Shown here: piece after piece, positions 1 through 7,891 of the stretch
How the letters are laid out: every line of letters starts with the position of its first letter
How positions within the stretch are numbered: position 1 is the stretch's first letter
Source: Deltaproteobacteria bacterium
GTDB lineage: Bacteria; Desulfobacterota; Syntrophia; Syntrophales; Smithellaceae
Reading direction: 5' to 3'
DNA: 14,730 nt
Assembly: GCA_009668925.1 (NCBI GenBank)
Contig: SBEK01000105.1
Span: forward strand, 1 to 14,730
Notes under the pieces: generated by a model
The model's database searches: none
What the model was told of the DNA's origin: nothing
The model's input: the letters and a program-made list of their open reading frames with translations, nothing else
Translations under genes and position numbers: made by a program

Positions 1-1514
1 CGGTTAAGGTAATTCGACACGATGGAGGTCACAATGCCTGCCGTAATATCCTCGCGGGAGGCGCCCTGCTGGATGGCGTTGCGGATGTCCGAATTGATGA
101 AGGCGGAACAGTGTTCGCCGAATTTCAGGGGTTCCCGGGCGGCGAGCGCGATATCCCCGATCAGCGCGGCCTCCGGGATATTCAGATCTCCCTGCGCGGA
201 TTCTTCCAGAAAAGATCCCGTCCCCGCGGAGCAGGCTTCGTTCATGGCATAATCGATCGGGACCTTGTTTTTCAGTGAAACATACTTGGCGTCCTGGCCG
301 CCGATTTCAAAAATCGTATCGATATTATCCCGGTAGAACGACGTGCCGACGGCATGAGCGATAATTTCATTGTACACGGCGGGTGTTTCCAGGAAGACGC
401 CGAGGATCTCGCGGGAGGAGCCGGTTGTGGAAGCCAGCGTGATGCTGATCGTGCCGTCGCCGATGTCTTCGCGGATCTGCTTCTTCATTTCTTCCAGGCA
501 GTGTTTGAGCGCACTGACCGGATCGCCGTGCGTGCGCCCGTAAAATGATGCGGTCACTTCATTGGTTTCAATGTCGATCAGGCAGGCTTTCGTCGTGGTC
601 GAGCCGCCGTCGACGCCGAGAATATATTCGCGGCCGGCGACCACTTTTCCTTTTTGTGACGGCAGATAGGTCACTCTGCCTTCGGCGGTCTGCAGGCTTT
701 TGAATCTCTTAAATTGAATCTGGCTGCTTTTGAATAAGGCGCTTAAGGGCGGCAAGCTGCTGCCGGATGTCTCCGCTATCAGGGCCGCGCCGTAGGCTTC
801 AAAGTAAGGCGCCTGCTCCGGGACGACGAATTCAATCTGCGGCATGCGTTCCCGGATGAAGCGCAGAATGTAGGGATTCTGCGTGACGCCGCCGACCAGC
901 AGCACTTTCCCCTTTTCGATTCTGGCCCGCTTCAGAAAATCGATGACTTTGATCGCCATCACGTCGGAGAGCGACAAAACGATATCGCCCGTTTTGGCTT
1001 CACCCTTGTTCAGGCGGTGCGTGCAATCGCTTTTCATGAAAACCGAGCAGCGTGAAGAGAGCTTCAAAACGCAGCTGTCTGCGGGAATGCTGTTAATGTC
1101 TGCAAGCTTCATGTTCATCCGCGCCAGCTGCTGTTTGAAGAATTCACCGGTGCCCGAAGCGCACTTGTTGCCGGAAAAGCTGGTGATGATCTTATTGCTT
1201 TTATCCAGGGTGTAGACGACGAGATCTTCGCCGCCCAGAGAGACCAGCGCGTCAATCTGATAGTTGAGTTTCTGCAGCGCTTCCTCGATGCAGAGCGGTT
1301 CAATGACGCTGTTGATGTTCAACAGATGACGGCCTTCCGTCCCCGTGGAGAGGGCTTTGATGTCATGAGGCAATTCGCGTTTAGAAAGAATTTTTTTGAG
1401 TGTATCGAGAAAGTTGCCTTCGTGCGGTTCTACGGCACTCCAGAGCGTCCGGCTTCCGTCAAGCATCGCTACCTTAACATTGGAGGAGCCGATATTGATT
1501 CCCAGGCTATACAT
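1..1514 (-). CDS. Large acyl-CoA dehydratase activase with tandem BadF/HgdC ATPase domains (3' end cut off)
   Basis: The frame is open from an ATG at 1514 to the window edge, giving 504 residues. GGGAG lies five bases before the start. Two ASKHA-type ATPase repeats are visible. Repeat 1 starts GINIGSSNVK (residues 5-14), with NKCASGTGEFF (116-126) and SSRCSVF (153-159). Repeat 2 starts GVDGGSTTTK (300-309), with IGGQDAK (404-410), NEACSAGTGSFLE (425-437) and FGEHCSAF (465-472). Known family: HgdC/BadF/BcrA activators use ATP to push an electron from a [4Fe-4S] cluster, held by two Cys per subunit of a dimer, into 2-hydroxyacyl-CoA dehydratases, benzoyl-CoA reductases or double-cubane proteins. 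Tandem forms usually continue into dehydratase-like domains and reach well over 1,000 residues, so most of the C-terminus is probably missing. Repeat 1 has weakened nucleotide-site motifs: Asn for Asp at residue 7, and GGED rather than GGQDxK. The substrate and partner cannot be told from this sequence. Confidence 0.9.
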   Translation of the reverse strand, partial: MYSLGINIGSSNVKVAMLDGSRTLWSAVEPHEGNFLDTLKKILSKRELPHDIKALSTGTEGRHLLNINSVIEPLCIEEALQKLNYQIDALVSLGGEDLVVYTLDKSNKIITSFSGNKCASGTGEFFKQQLARMNMKLADINSIPADSCVLKLSSRCSVFMKSDCTHRLNKGEAKTGDIVLSLSDVMAIKVIDFLKRARIEKGKVLLVGGVTQNPYILRFIRERMPQIEFVVPEQAPYFEAYGAALIAETSGSSLPPLSALFKSSQIQFKRFKSLQTAEGRVTYLPSQKGKVVAGREYILGVDGGSTTTKACLIDIETNEVTASFYGRTHGDPVSALKHCLEEMKKQIREDIGDGTISITLASTTGSSREILGVFLETPAVYNEIIAHAVGTSFYRDNIDTIFEIGGQDAKYVSLKNKVPIDYAMNEACSAGTGSFLEESAQGDLNIPEAALIGDIALAAREPLKFGEHCSAFINSDIRNAIQQGASREDITAGIVTSIVSNYLN

Positions 1515-1589
1515 AAGAACTCCCTTAAATTTTTATCCGCATGGTCAATATTACGATTGCGCCGTGCCGTCAAGCATCAGATATCATAA

Positions 1590-1603
1590 TTGATAAATAT
1601 CTT
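1590..1603. promoter_or_regulatory. Possible FNR/CRP-family half-conserved site upstream of the activase
   Basis: TTGATaaatATCTT matches the general FNR-type pattern TTGAT-N4-ATCAA at eight of ten fixed positions. It lies about 80 bases upstream of the activase start, inside a looser inverted repeat GATAT/ATATC (1580-1601). Such matches arise by chance in AT-rich DNA, so this is only a candidate. The rest of 1515-1634 holds no gene. The atpB terminator takes up 1635-1674, and nothing clear was seen in 1675-1739. Confidence 0.2.
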
Positions 1604-1634
1604 CATGGGACAATTTCCTGACGAAATCGGACCG

Positions 1635-1674
1635 AAAAAAAAAGCAGCCGATAGCGGTTGCCGTCAGCTGCTTT
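1635..1674 (-). terminator. Rho-independent terminator after atpB
   Basis: Read on the minus strand, AAAGCAGC and GCTGCTTT form an eight-base-pair stem around an 18-base loop that can partly pair internally. A run of nine T (A on the plus strand, 1635-1643) follows at once. It lies about 65 bases beyond the atpB stop and ends the atpZ-atpI-atpB transcript. It also separates that operon from the downstream activase gene, which therefore needs its own promoter within roughly 1515-1634. Confidence 0.85.
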
Positions 1675-1739
1675 AATGTTTTCATGACATGAAGCGCCGT
1701 TTTGGAACGACCTTCGTTGCTTCTGGACGCAAGTTGTTG

Positions 1740-2411
1740 CTAGTGGCCCTCTTCCATTGCACCGCCGATATACATCATGGCCAGGAGCATGAAAACCAGC
1801 GTCTGGACAATCGACGTGAAAATCATCAAAACCATGATGGGGAGAGGAACCAGCAACGGAACCAGAAGGAGGACGACGAGCAGAACGATGTCTTCACCGG
1901 CGATATTACCGAACAACCGGAAGGTCAGCGACAACGGCCGTGACAAATGGCTGATCACCTCGATCGGCAGCATCAGCGGAATCAACCACCAGACGGGACC
2001 GAGAAACTGTTTTACGTATTTGAACCCGTGCGTGATGACGCCGACGACGTGTGTCGAAAAGAAAACGACCAGAGCCATGGCCAGGTTCGTGTTGATGTTG
2101 GCCGTGGGGGATTCGAATCCCGGAATGATTCCAATGAGGTTGGACGTCAGAATGAATAATCCCAGGGTGGCGATCAGCGGAAAGAATTTTTTTCCGTGCT
2201 GTCCCATTGTATCGAGCAGCAATGAATGAAAGCCGTCGATGATGACCTCCATGACATTTTGCAGCCGGCCCGGATAAACCTGCAGGCGCCGGGTGGCTAG
2301 GAATGAAAGCACGGAAAGCAGGGCAACGATAAACAACGTATTGAAAACAATGGTCATATTAATGCCCACATCTTTGAGCCAACTCGTGTGGAAGAATATC
2401 AGGGGTTCCAT
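1740..2411 (-). CDS. atpB: F-type ATP synthase subunit a (Fo sector)
   Basis: This 223-residue, very hydrophobic membrane protein forms the ion half-channels beside the c-ring. The hallmark segment [17 protein letters not shown] (157-173) holds the essential arginine, Arg165 (equivalent to E. coli Arg210). The helix near 200-212 carries Gln203 in SIVQTLVF, in the usual second hairpin of the family. Five or so membrane spans can be seen. The length is typical for the short bacterial a subunits of this group. The ATG lies six bases after the atpI stop. The nearest strong ribosome site, GAGGAGG, is inside the end of atpI and about 14 bases away, so coupled translation is likely. The gene is last in its operon and is followed by a strong terminator. 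Unusually, atpE does not follow; the c-subunit gene is at 7502 on the other strand. Confidence 0.97.
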   Translation of the reverse strand: MEPLIFFHTSWLKDVGINMTIVFNTLFIVALLSVLSFLATRRLQVYPGRLQNVMEVIIDGFHSLLLDTMGQHGKKFFPLIATLGLFILTSNLIGIIPGFESPTANINTNLAMALVVFFSTHVVGVITHGFKYVKQFLGPVWWLIPLMLPIEVISHLSRPLSLTFRLFGNIAGEDIVLLVVLLLVPLLVPLPIMVLMIFTSIVQTLVFMLLAMMYIGGAMEEGH

Positions 2412-2417
2412 TTGTTT

Positions 2418-2813
2418 CTAACTAGCCTCCTCAATAAAGTTTTTTTTTGCCAGGGCGGTGATCACCACAAAAATGATGTTGATCACGACCACGGAAAGTC
2501 CAATAATCAGGCCGATGACATTGACGGTTTCGGCGGCAATCAAGAAATATAACACGACGGCTGTTAAAGCCAGGCGAATGTAGTATTTGATCATGGTCGG
2601 CCGTTTGACATTGCCGGAGGGGTTCTTAAAAAGATTGCGCAGTCCGAATTCCATGCCGTAGAAATTCAGGATGCTGATGAAACCGCCCAGCAGAACGCCT
2701 AGAGAAAATTTGATCGGAGCAAAAATGAGGGAAGGGACAAACAGAATTGCCAGAATAATCCAATTGGCAATTTCAAGTCTTTTTAAGAGCGGGTCTTTGG
2801 CGATGTGGTTCAC
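2418..2813 (-). CDS. atpI: ATP synthase subunit I (AtpI), c-ring assembly factor
   Basis: This 131-residue protein has four predicted membrane segments (about 17-33, 36-52, 77-93 and 96-120), the usual AtpI plan. Known role: AtpI is a small membrane chaperone that helps assemble or stabilise the c-ring, shown best for Na+-dependent F-ATP synthases. The start chosen is GTG at 2813. It overlaps the end of atpZ by 41 bases and has only a weak upstream AAAGAG. No in-frame ATG, GTG or TTG was found soon after it that would spare the first membrane segment, so coupled translation from atpZ is the likely explanation. The stop is six bases before atpB. Identity rests on topology, length and position rather than on catalytic motifs. 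Confidence 0.88.
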   Translation of the reverse strand: MNHIAKDPLLKRLEIANWIILAILFVPSLIFAPIKFSLGVLLGGFISILNFYGMEFGLRNLFKNPSGNVKRPTMIKYYIRLALTAVVLYFLIAAETVNVIGLIIGLSVVVINIIFVVITALAKKNFIEEAS

Positions 2814-3057
2814 TTTTTAAACTCTTTATGATGGATTCTTCATCCCTGAAATTTTTCTTGATCAATACATAAATGTTTCGAAACCCGGCTGAAATCCCGA
2901 TCAACAGGAAGACAACAGTGAATACATGGCCGGAATCAAACTTCCGATCTAAGTAACTTCCTAAAAGGAGGCAACCAAAAATCGCCAGAACCATAGCGAT
3001 TCCAATGCTGCTGGCAAATGCCATCTGGATGCTCAATTTTTTGGTTTCGCTATCCAT
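2773..3057 (-). CDS. atpZ: AtpZ-like small membrane protein of the ATP synthase operon
   Basis: This 94-residue protein has two membrane segments (about 10-34 and 44-66) joined by a short loop, GSYLDRKFDSGH (33-44). It ends in a charged tail that is encoded over the start of atpI. This matches the AtpZ/AtpI-like family (formerly annotated as F0F1-ATPase subunit). Members sit just before atpI and have been linked to divalent-cation transport or to ATP synthase assembly; the exact job here is unknown. AAGGAG lies 11 bases before the ATG, slightly far. Only 60 bases separate it from the upstream epimerase gene, and the best promoter-like match there (TTGACT at 3093-3098, minus strand) has a poor -10. 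Transcription may therefore run in from the sugar-nucleotide genes. Confidence 0.85.
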   Translation of the reverse strand: MDSETKKLSIQMAFASSIGIAMVLAIFGCLLLGSYLDRKFDSGHVFTVVFLLIGISAGFRNIYVLIKKNFRDEESIIKSLKSEPHRQRPALKKT

Positions 3058-3117
3058 TTAGTGATGCGCTCCTTAACATGTGCTCGCGACAAAGTCAATT
3101 AAAAACATGACCGTCGT

Positions 3118-4119
<1,002 letters not shown>

Positions 4120-5439
4120 TTATAAACGCCAATAGGTGATGCCCAGTGCTCGCGCTTGATCCGGTGTGAAAACGGTCTTGATATCGAGAAGAATCGCCCG
4201 GCCCCTCCGGCAGAGTGAGGATATTTTCTCGATCCCCAGTTCCTGATATGCGCGATGGGCTACGGCAAGAATAACCGCATCCACATCTTTAATATCTTTC
4301 AGGGATACAAGGTCAATGCCGCAGTGCTTACGCGCTTCTTCGGGAATGGCAAGCGGATCATGCGCTAAAACGGTAACACCGTAATCTTTCAGTTCTTCGA
4401 TAATATCCACGACCCGCGTGTTACGCAAGTCCGGAACATTCTCCTTGAAGGACAGTCCCAAAATGGCGATTCGGGCCTTCTTGACCTGGACGTCGGCGGC
4501 GATCAGCATTTTAACGGCCCTTTCGGCCACGTATTTGCCCATGTTGTCGTTGATTCTTCGGCCGGAAAGAATGACTTCCGGCCGGTAGCCGATGCTTTCC
4601 GCCTTATAGGTCAAATAATAAGGGTCAACTCCGATACAGTGCCCGCCGACCAGTCCCGGGCGGAAATTGAGGAAGTTCCATTTTGTGCCGGCGGCCTCCA
4701 GGACTTCGAGTGTGTCAATGCCCATTTTATTGAAAATGATGGCCAGTTCATTCATTAAGGCAATATTAATATCGCGCTGGGTGTTTTCAATCACTTTGGC
4801 GGCTTCGGCGACTTTGATGGACGATGCCTTGTGCAGGCCAACTTTGACGACGGCGCTGTAAATGCCTTCCAGCAAAGACAAGGTTGCCGGATCGGAAGCG
4901 GAAATGATCTTGGCGGTATTATCGACGGTGTGCACTTTATCGCCAGGATTGATGCGTTCAGGAGAATATCCTACCGTAAAGTCTCTGCCGAATTTTAACC
5001 TGGATTCGCGAGCCAGGATAGGGACGCAGACATCTTCGGTCACACCCGGGTAGACGGTTGATTCATAGACAACGCAAGATCCGGCTGACATATGCTTGCC
5101 GATGATCGCAGAAGCGTTTTCGATGGCCGTCAGGTCGGGAACATGAAAATGATCGACAGGCGTGGGAACGGCGACGATGAATAATTTACAGGCGGCGAGC
5201 TCTGCCGGTTTTGATGTGAAATGAATGGCTGCCTTCTGCAATTCGACATCGGAAAGTTCCATTGTCCGGTCATGGCCTTTTTTCAGTTCTGCGACATTGG
5301 CTTCGCTGATATCGAAACCTGTTACGTTGAAGTGCTTTGATAAATGCGCCGCCAGCGGCAAACCGACATATCCCAGACCGATGACGGCAATCTTGTTTTT
5401 CCCGGCATAAAAAGACTGTGCAGTTAAGTTTTTCTTCAT
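4120..5439 (-). CDS. Nucleotide-sugar 6-dehydrogenase, UDP-N-acetylhexosamine type (TviB/WbpO-like)
   Basis: This 439-residue enzyme belongs to the UDP-glucose/GDP-mannose dehydrogenase family, which oxidises C6 of a nucleotide sugar twice using two NAD+. The sequence shows the NAD fold VIGLGYVGLPLA (19-30), AVPTPVD (90-96), ESTVYPGVTE (126-135) and a middle domain with Lys215 in AEAAKVIENTQRD. The catalytic cysteine is Cys268 in GGHCIGVDPYYL. A C-terminal UDP-binding domain contains ILGLSFKENVPDLRNTR. The overall form resembles TviB/WbpO (UDP-GlcNAc/UDP-GalNAc to uronic acid) more than UDP-glucose dehydrogenase; the exact sugar is inferred. The ATG has GGAG ten bases upstream, and a consensus-like promoter lies at 5494-5522. 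The product would feed capsule, O-antigen or exopolysaccharide. The epimerase gene follows. Confidence 0.9.
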   Translation of the reverse strand: MKKNLTAQSFYAGKNKIAVIGLGYVGLPLAAHLSKHFNVTGFDISEANVAELKKGHDRTMELSDVELQKAAIHFTSKPAELAACKLFIVAVPTPVDHFHVPDLTAIENASAIIGKHMSAGSCVVYESTVYPGVTEDVCVPILARESRLKFGRDFTVGYSPERINPGDKVHTVDNTAKIISASDPATLSLLEGIYSAVVKVGLHKASSIKVAEAAKVIENTQRDINIALMNELAIIFNKMGIDTLEVLEAAGTKWNFLNFRPGLVGGHCIGVDPYYLTYKAESIGYRPEVILSGRRINDNMGKYVAERAVKMLIAADVQVKKARIAILGLSFKENVPDLRNTRVVDIIEELKDYGVTVLAHDPLAIPEEARKHCGIDLVSLKDIKDVDAVILAVAHRAYQELGIEKISSLCRRGRAILLDIKTVFTPDQARALGITYWRL

Positions 5440-5493
5440 TGAGAAACAGGCTCCTCGATCAGCAGGTATTTGTGTCAGGTCAAAAGGAACGAT

Positions 5494-5522
5494 CTAATAC
5501 CGTATTGAATGATCCTTGTCAA
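5494..5522 (-). promoter_or_regulatory. Sigma-70-type promoter for the nucleotide-sugar genes
   Basis: On the minus strand a perfect TTGACA (5522-5517) is followed by a 17-base spacer and TATTAG (5499-5494), four of six matches to the -10 consensus. It sits between hemL and the dehydrogenase, about 55 bases before the ATG. This suggests that the two sugar genes, and perhaps atpZ-atpI-atpB beyond them, are transcribed separately from hemL. Confidence 0.6.
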
Positions 5523-5530
5523 TGAGGCCG

Positions 5531-6817
5531 TCATAGCGTTTTCAGTGTCTTGGCGCAGGCCTCAAGCGTCCGCTCCACGTCTGCGCCCGTGTGGGCAAAA
5601 GATAAGAAACCGGCCTCAAATTGCGATGGCGCCAGCCAGACGCCGTTTTGAAGCATGCCGTGAAAAAATCGGGCAAACAGGCTCACATCGGACTGCAAGG
5701 CGCCTGGCAGATCATTGACGGGTCCTTCCTGGAAGAAGAGGGTAAACATCGAAAAGACTTTATTCATGCAGACGGCAATGCCGCGCTTGGAAAAAAGACT
5801 TTCCATTTCGCGGCACAGAATGTCGGCCTGATTCGTGAGCAGTGCAAAATCGGCGATTCTGGATTTCAGAATTTGCAGCGTAACGATTCCGGCGCTCATC
5901 GCCAGCGGATTGCCGGAAAGGGTTCCCGCCTGATAAATATCGCCCGTCGGCGCAAGTCTTTCCATGATTTCCTTTTTCCCGCCCACGGCGCCCACCGGCA
6001 GACCGCCGCCGATGATTTTGCCCAGACACGTCAGATCCGGCGTGATACCGATCAAGTTTTGGTAACCGCCGAAATGGAAGCGGAATCCTGTAATGACCTC
6101 ATCAAAAATCAGCACAATATTATTTCCGGAGGTCAGTTCCCGCAATTTTTTCAGGAAACCTTCTTGCGGAGGCACGACCCCCATGTTTCCCGCAACCGGC
6201 TCGACGATAACCGCAGCCAACCGGGACGCATGGCGTTCGACCGCTTCTTCAATGCCGGCCGTATCATTGTAGGGCAGGCTCAGAGTGAGGCCGGCAAGTT
6301 CTTCCGGAATTCCCGGAGAGCCCGGAATACCGAGCGTCGTGACGCCCGAACCTGCCTTAATCAGAAGTGAATCGGCATGGCCGTGGTAACAGCCATCAAA
6401 TTTGATGATCATTTTTTTGCCCGTATAGCCGCGGGCGAGGCGGATGGCCGTCATGGCGGCTTCCGTACCGGAGCTCGTCATTCTGACCCGTTCGATAGAT
6501 GGAATCGCTTCACTGATGAGCCTGGCCATCACCGTTTCGGCATGAGTAGGAGCGCCGAAACTGGTTCCTTTCCGGGCTGCTTCGCAGATCGCGGCTACGA
6601 CTTCCGGATAAGCGTGGCCCAGAATCATCGGTCCCCAGGACAGAACGTAGTCGATATATTCTTTTCCTGAAGAATCATAAATCCTGCTGCCCTGACCGCG
6701 GTCGATAAAAACCGGATTGCCGCCAACCGATTTCCAGGCGCGTACCGGTGAATTCACGCCGCCCGCTATGACCTGGCTCGCTTCGTGAAAAGCAACATCA
6801 TCTTCTTGCTGACCCAT
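5531..6817 (-). CDS. hemL: Glutamate-1-semialdehyde 2,1-aminomutase
   Basis: This 428-residue, PLP-dependent cytosolic enzyme turns glutamate-1-semialdehyde into 5-aminolevulinate, the second step of the C5 tetrapyrrole route. The fold-type I aminotransferase signatures are complete: the N-terminal VIAGGVNSPVRAW (16-28), TSSGTEAAMTAIRLARG (114-130), IFDEVITGFR (237-246) with Asp239 contacting the pyridine nitrogen, and CLGKIIGGGLPVGA (264-277) with Lys267 as the PLP Schiff base. The length is normal for the family. The ATG at 6817 shares one base with the stop of the upstream ahbB-like gene (TAATG), so the two are translationally coupled. This ties the gene to siroheme-based heme synthesis. 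hemA, hemB and the rest of the pathway are not in this window. Confidence 0.97.
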   Translation of the reverse strand: MGQQEDDVAFHEASQVIAGGVNSPVRAWKSVGGNPVFIDRGQGSRIYDSSGKEYIDYVLSWGPMILGHAYPEVVAAICEAARKGTSFGAPTHAETVMARLISEAIPSIERVRMTSSGTEAAMTAIRLARGYTGKKMIIKFDGCYHGHADSLLIKAGSGVTTLGIPGSPGIPEELAGLTLSLPYNDTAGIEEAVERHASRLAAVIVEPVAGNMGVVPPQEGFLKKLRELTSGNNIVLIFDEVITGFRFHFGGYQNLIGITPDLTCLGKIIGGGLPVGAVGGKKEIMERLAPTGDIYQAGTLSGNPLAMSAGIVTLQILKSRIADFALLTNQADILCREMESLFSKRGIAVCMNKVFSMFTLFFQEGPVNDLPGALQSDVSLFARFFHGMLQNGVWLAPSQFEAGFLSFAHTGADVERTLEACAKTLKTL

Positions 6818-7284
6818 TAAAAATACTCCGGAGACGTTTTTTTGTATTCGTGCAGGCTTTCCAAAATGAGGTAATCGGTGTTGCCGATCAAATGCGTCAT
6901 CGCGTCGATTAGCGGAGAAAAATCGTTGCCTTTGGCATGCAGCATCGTGAAAATATTATATTTTTGCTGAAACGCGGGCTCTCTCTCATAACAATGGGAA
7001 ACAAAGGGCAGCGACGCAAACGCCCGTCCTGCACTATCGGCATTGCCGGGAGGGACGGACCAGACCACAAGGGCGTTTTTCCGATAACCGGCATTCTGAT
7101 GGCGCAAAATGGCGGCAATCTTTCTGAGGACGCCGGTCTTGGACAGATCGCTTAAAAGACGGATCAATTGGCCGGTGTCCAGGCCGCAGGCATCAGCAAC
7201 CGCCGTAAAAGGCTTGCTGATCAGAGGCAGGTCGCGCTGCAGGATGCTGGCCGCCTTTTTCTCCTGTACCGTTAGTGTTCTCAT
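6817..7284 (-). CDS. ahbB: Siroheme decarboxylase subunit, AhbB-like (Lrp/AsnC-related fold)
   Basis: This 155-residue protein has the pattern of the AhbA/AhbB/NirDLGH family. A winged-helix-like N-terminus (about 1-60) is followed by LRKIAAILRHQNAGY (53-67), ALVVWSVP (71-78), then FVSHCYERE (94-102) and KYNIFTMLHAKG (108-119). Known role: AhbA and AhbB together remove two acetate carboxyls from siroheme to give didecarboxysiroheme, in the alternative heme route of sulfate reducers and many anaerobes and in heme d1 synthesis. The HCY...FTMLH pattern fits AhbB better than AhbA, but this call is only moderate. No partner subunit is adjacent. The ATG is the first in-frame start after a stop, with a poorly placed GAGG upstream. 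It is the first gene of the ahbB-hemL unit and reads away from atpE. Confidence 0.8.
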   Translation of the reverse strand: MRTLTVQEKKAASILQRDLPLISKPFTAVADACGLDTGQLIRLLSDLSKTGVLRKIAAILRHQNAGYRKNALVVWSVPPGNADSAGRAFASLPFVSHCYEREPAFQQKYNIFTMLHAKGNDFSPLIDAMTHLIGNTDYLILESLHEYKKTSPEYF

Positions 7285-7332
7285 GCGTACGTCTTAAACC
7301 TCTTGTGTGAGAAAATCAAGATTTGCCTCGGG

Positions 7333-7349
7333 TTGGAAAATATTTCCAA
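7333..7349. repeat. Inverted repeat in the ahbB/atpE divergent region (possible operator)
   Basis: TTGGAAA and TTTCCAA form a perfect seven-base inverted repeat around a three-base centre. It lies just upstream of the atpE -35 and over the likely -10 of the opposite ahbB promoter (TATTTT, minus strand, 7342-7337). The position suits a regulator-binding site; no regulator family is recognised from the motif. Confidence 0.35.
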
Positions 7350-7356
7350 AAATTCC

Positions 7357-7383
7357 TTGACAACCGGTTGAAGGATCTATAAA
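7357..7383 (+). promoter_or_regulatory. Candidate atpE promoter containing a palindrome
   Basis: A perfect -35 TTGACA (7357-7362) is followed by TATAAA (7378-7383), five of six consensus bases, at a short 15-base spacing; TAAAAA from 7380 would give 17. A perfect ten-base palindrome, CAACCGGTTG (7361-7370), overlaps the end of the -35 and the spacer. The opposite strand reads TTGTCA at 7363-7358, so divergent ahbB and atpE promoters may share almost the same -35 bases. The predicted atpE leader is about 110 bases. Confidence 0.5.
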
Positions 7384-7422
7384 AATATTGTCACATGACC
7401 GGTAGTCGTTAAATTCTTAGAG

Positions 7423-7430
7423 AAAGGAGG
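7423..7430 (+). promoter_or_regulatory. Orphan Shine-Dalgarno sequence in the atpE leader
   Basis: AAAGGAGG is a near-perfect match to the 16S rRNA anti-Shine-Dalgarno but has no ATG, GTG or TTG at usable distance; the bases after it read TTTATTTAAGG. The real atpE ribosome site, AGGAGG (7490-7495), is six bases before the ATG at 7502. The upstream copy could be a ribosome standby site or a strand sequestered in leader structure, or it may be chance. Confidence 0.35.
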
Positions 7431-7501
7431 TTTATTTAAGGCGAACACAGTTATAACGGTTCCGGGCATAAATCCGTCACAAAAAAATTAGGAGGCTATA
7501 C

Positions 7502-7867
7502 ATGAAAAAAAGTTTAGTTTATTCCGTTCTGGCGATGGTGTTGGTTATTGTTTCTGCTCCTTTTGTCTTCGCAGCTCCGGAAGCGGCTGCAACAGGAACG
7601 GTTGATTACACGAAAGCGATCATTATCGGTTGCTCCTTAATCGCAGCTGGTCTGGCGATTGCGTTCGGAACCATCGGCACCGGTAATGGTATGGGTCAGG
7701 GTTTGAACGGAGCCACGAACGCTGTCGGCAGAAATCCTGAAGCCCAGGGTAAAATTCTTCTCACCATGATGGTCGGTCTGGCCATGATCGAATCTCTGGC
7801 GATTTACGCGCTGGTTATCGCGCTGATCGTCCTTTATGCCAATCCGCTGCTCAAGTACATTGGCTAA
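7502..7867 (+). CDS. atpE: F-type ATP synthase subunit c with signal peptide and Na+-type site
   Basis: This 121-residue proteolipid makes up the rotating c-ring. Residues 1-25 form a cleavable-looking signal peptide (Lys-rich start, hydrophobic core, AFA-like end FVFAA), seen in several anaerobe and deltaproteobacterial c subunits. Two membrane helices follow (about 38-62 and 85-113), joined by the polar loop GRNPEAQGK (76-84). Helix 1 has GTGNGMGQG with Gln66. Helix 2 has IESLAIY with Glu97, Ser98 and Tyr102. These match Ilyobacter tartaricus Gln32, Glu65, Ser66 and Tyr70, the residues that hold Na+; its Thr67 is Leu here. Na+ coupling is therefore a reasonable inference, not proof. The start has AGGAGG at ideal distance. 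The gene is alone, with its own promoter and terminator, far from atpB and on the opposite strand. Confidence 0.97.
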   Translation: MKKSLVYSVLAMVLVIVSAPFVFAAPEAAATGTVDYTKAIIIGCSLIAAGLAIAFGTIGTGNGMGQGLNGATNAVGRNPEAQGKILLTMMVGLAMIESLAIYALVIALIVLYANPLLKYIG

Positions 7868-7891
7868 GAAAATATTATAGATATCATAAAC

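Noticed and set aside
1777..2229. Plus-strand open frame of 150 codons
   Set aside because: Antisense to atpB, which has the hallmark arginine segment; the plus-strand product is highly polar and unlike any family I know.
5621..6370. Long open frame of 249 codons on the plus strand
   Set aside because: It lies wholly antisense to hemL, whose motifs are complete; its translation is rich in His, Arg and Gln with no recognisable domain, as expected from the reverse of a GC-biased gene.
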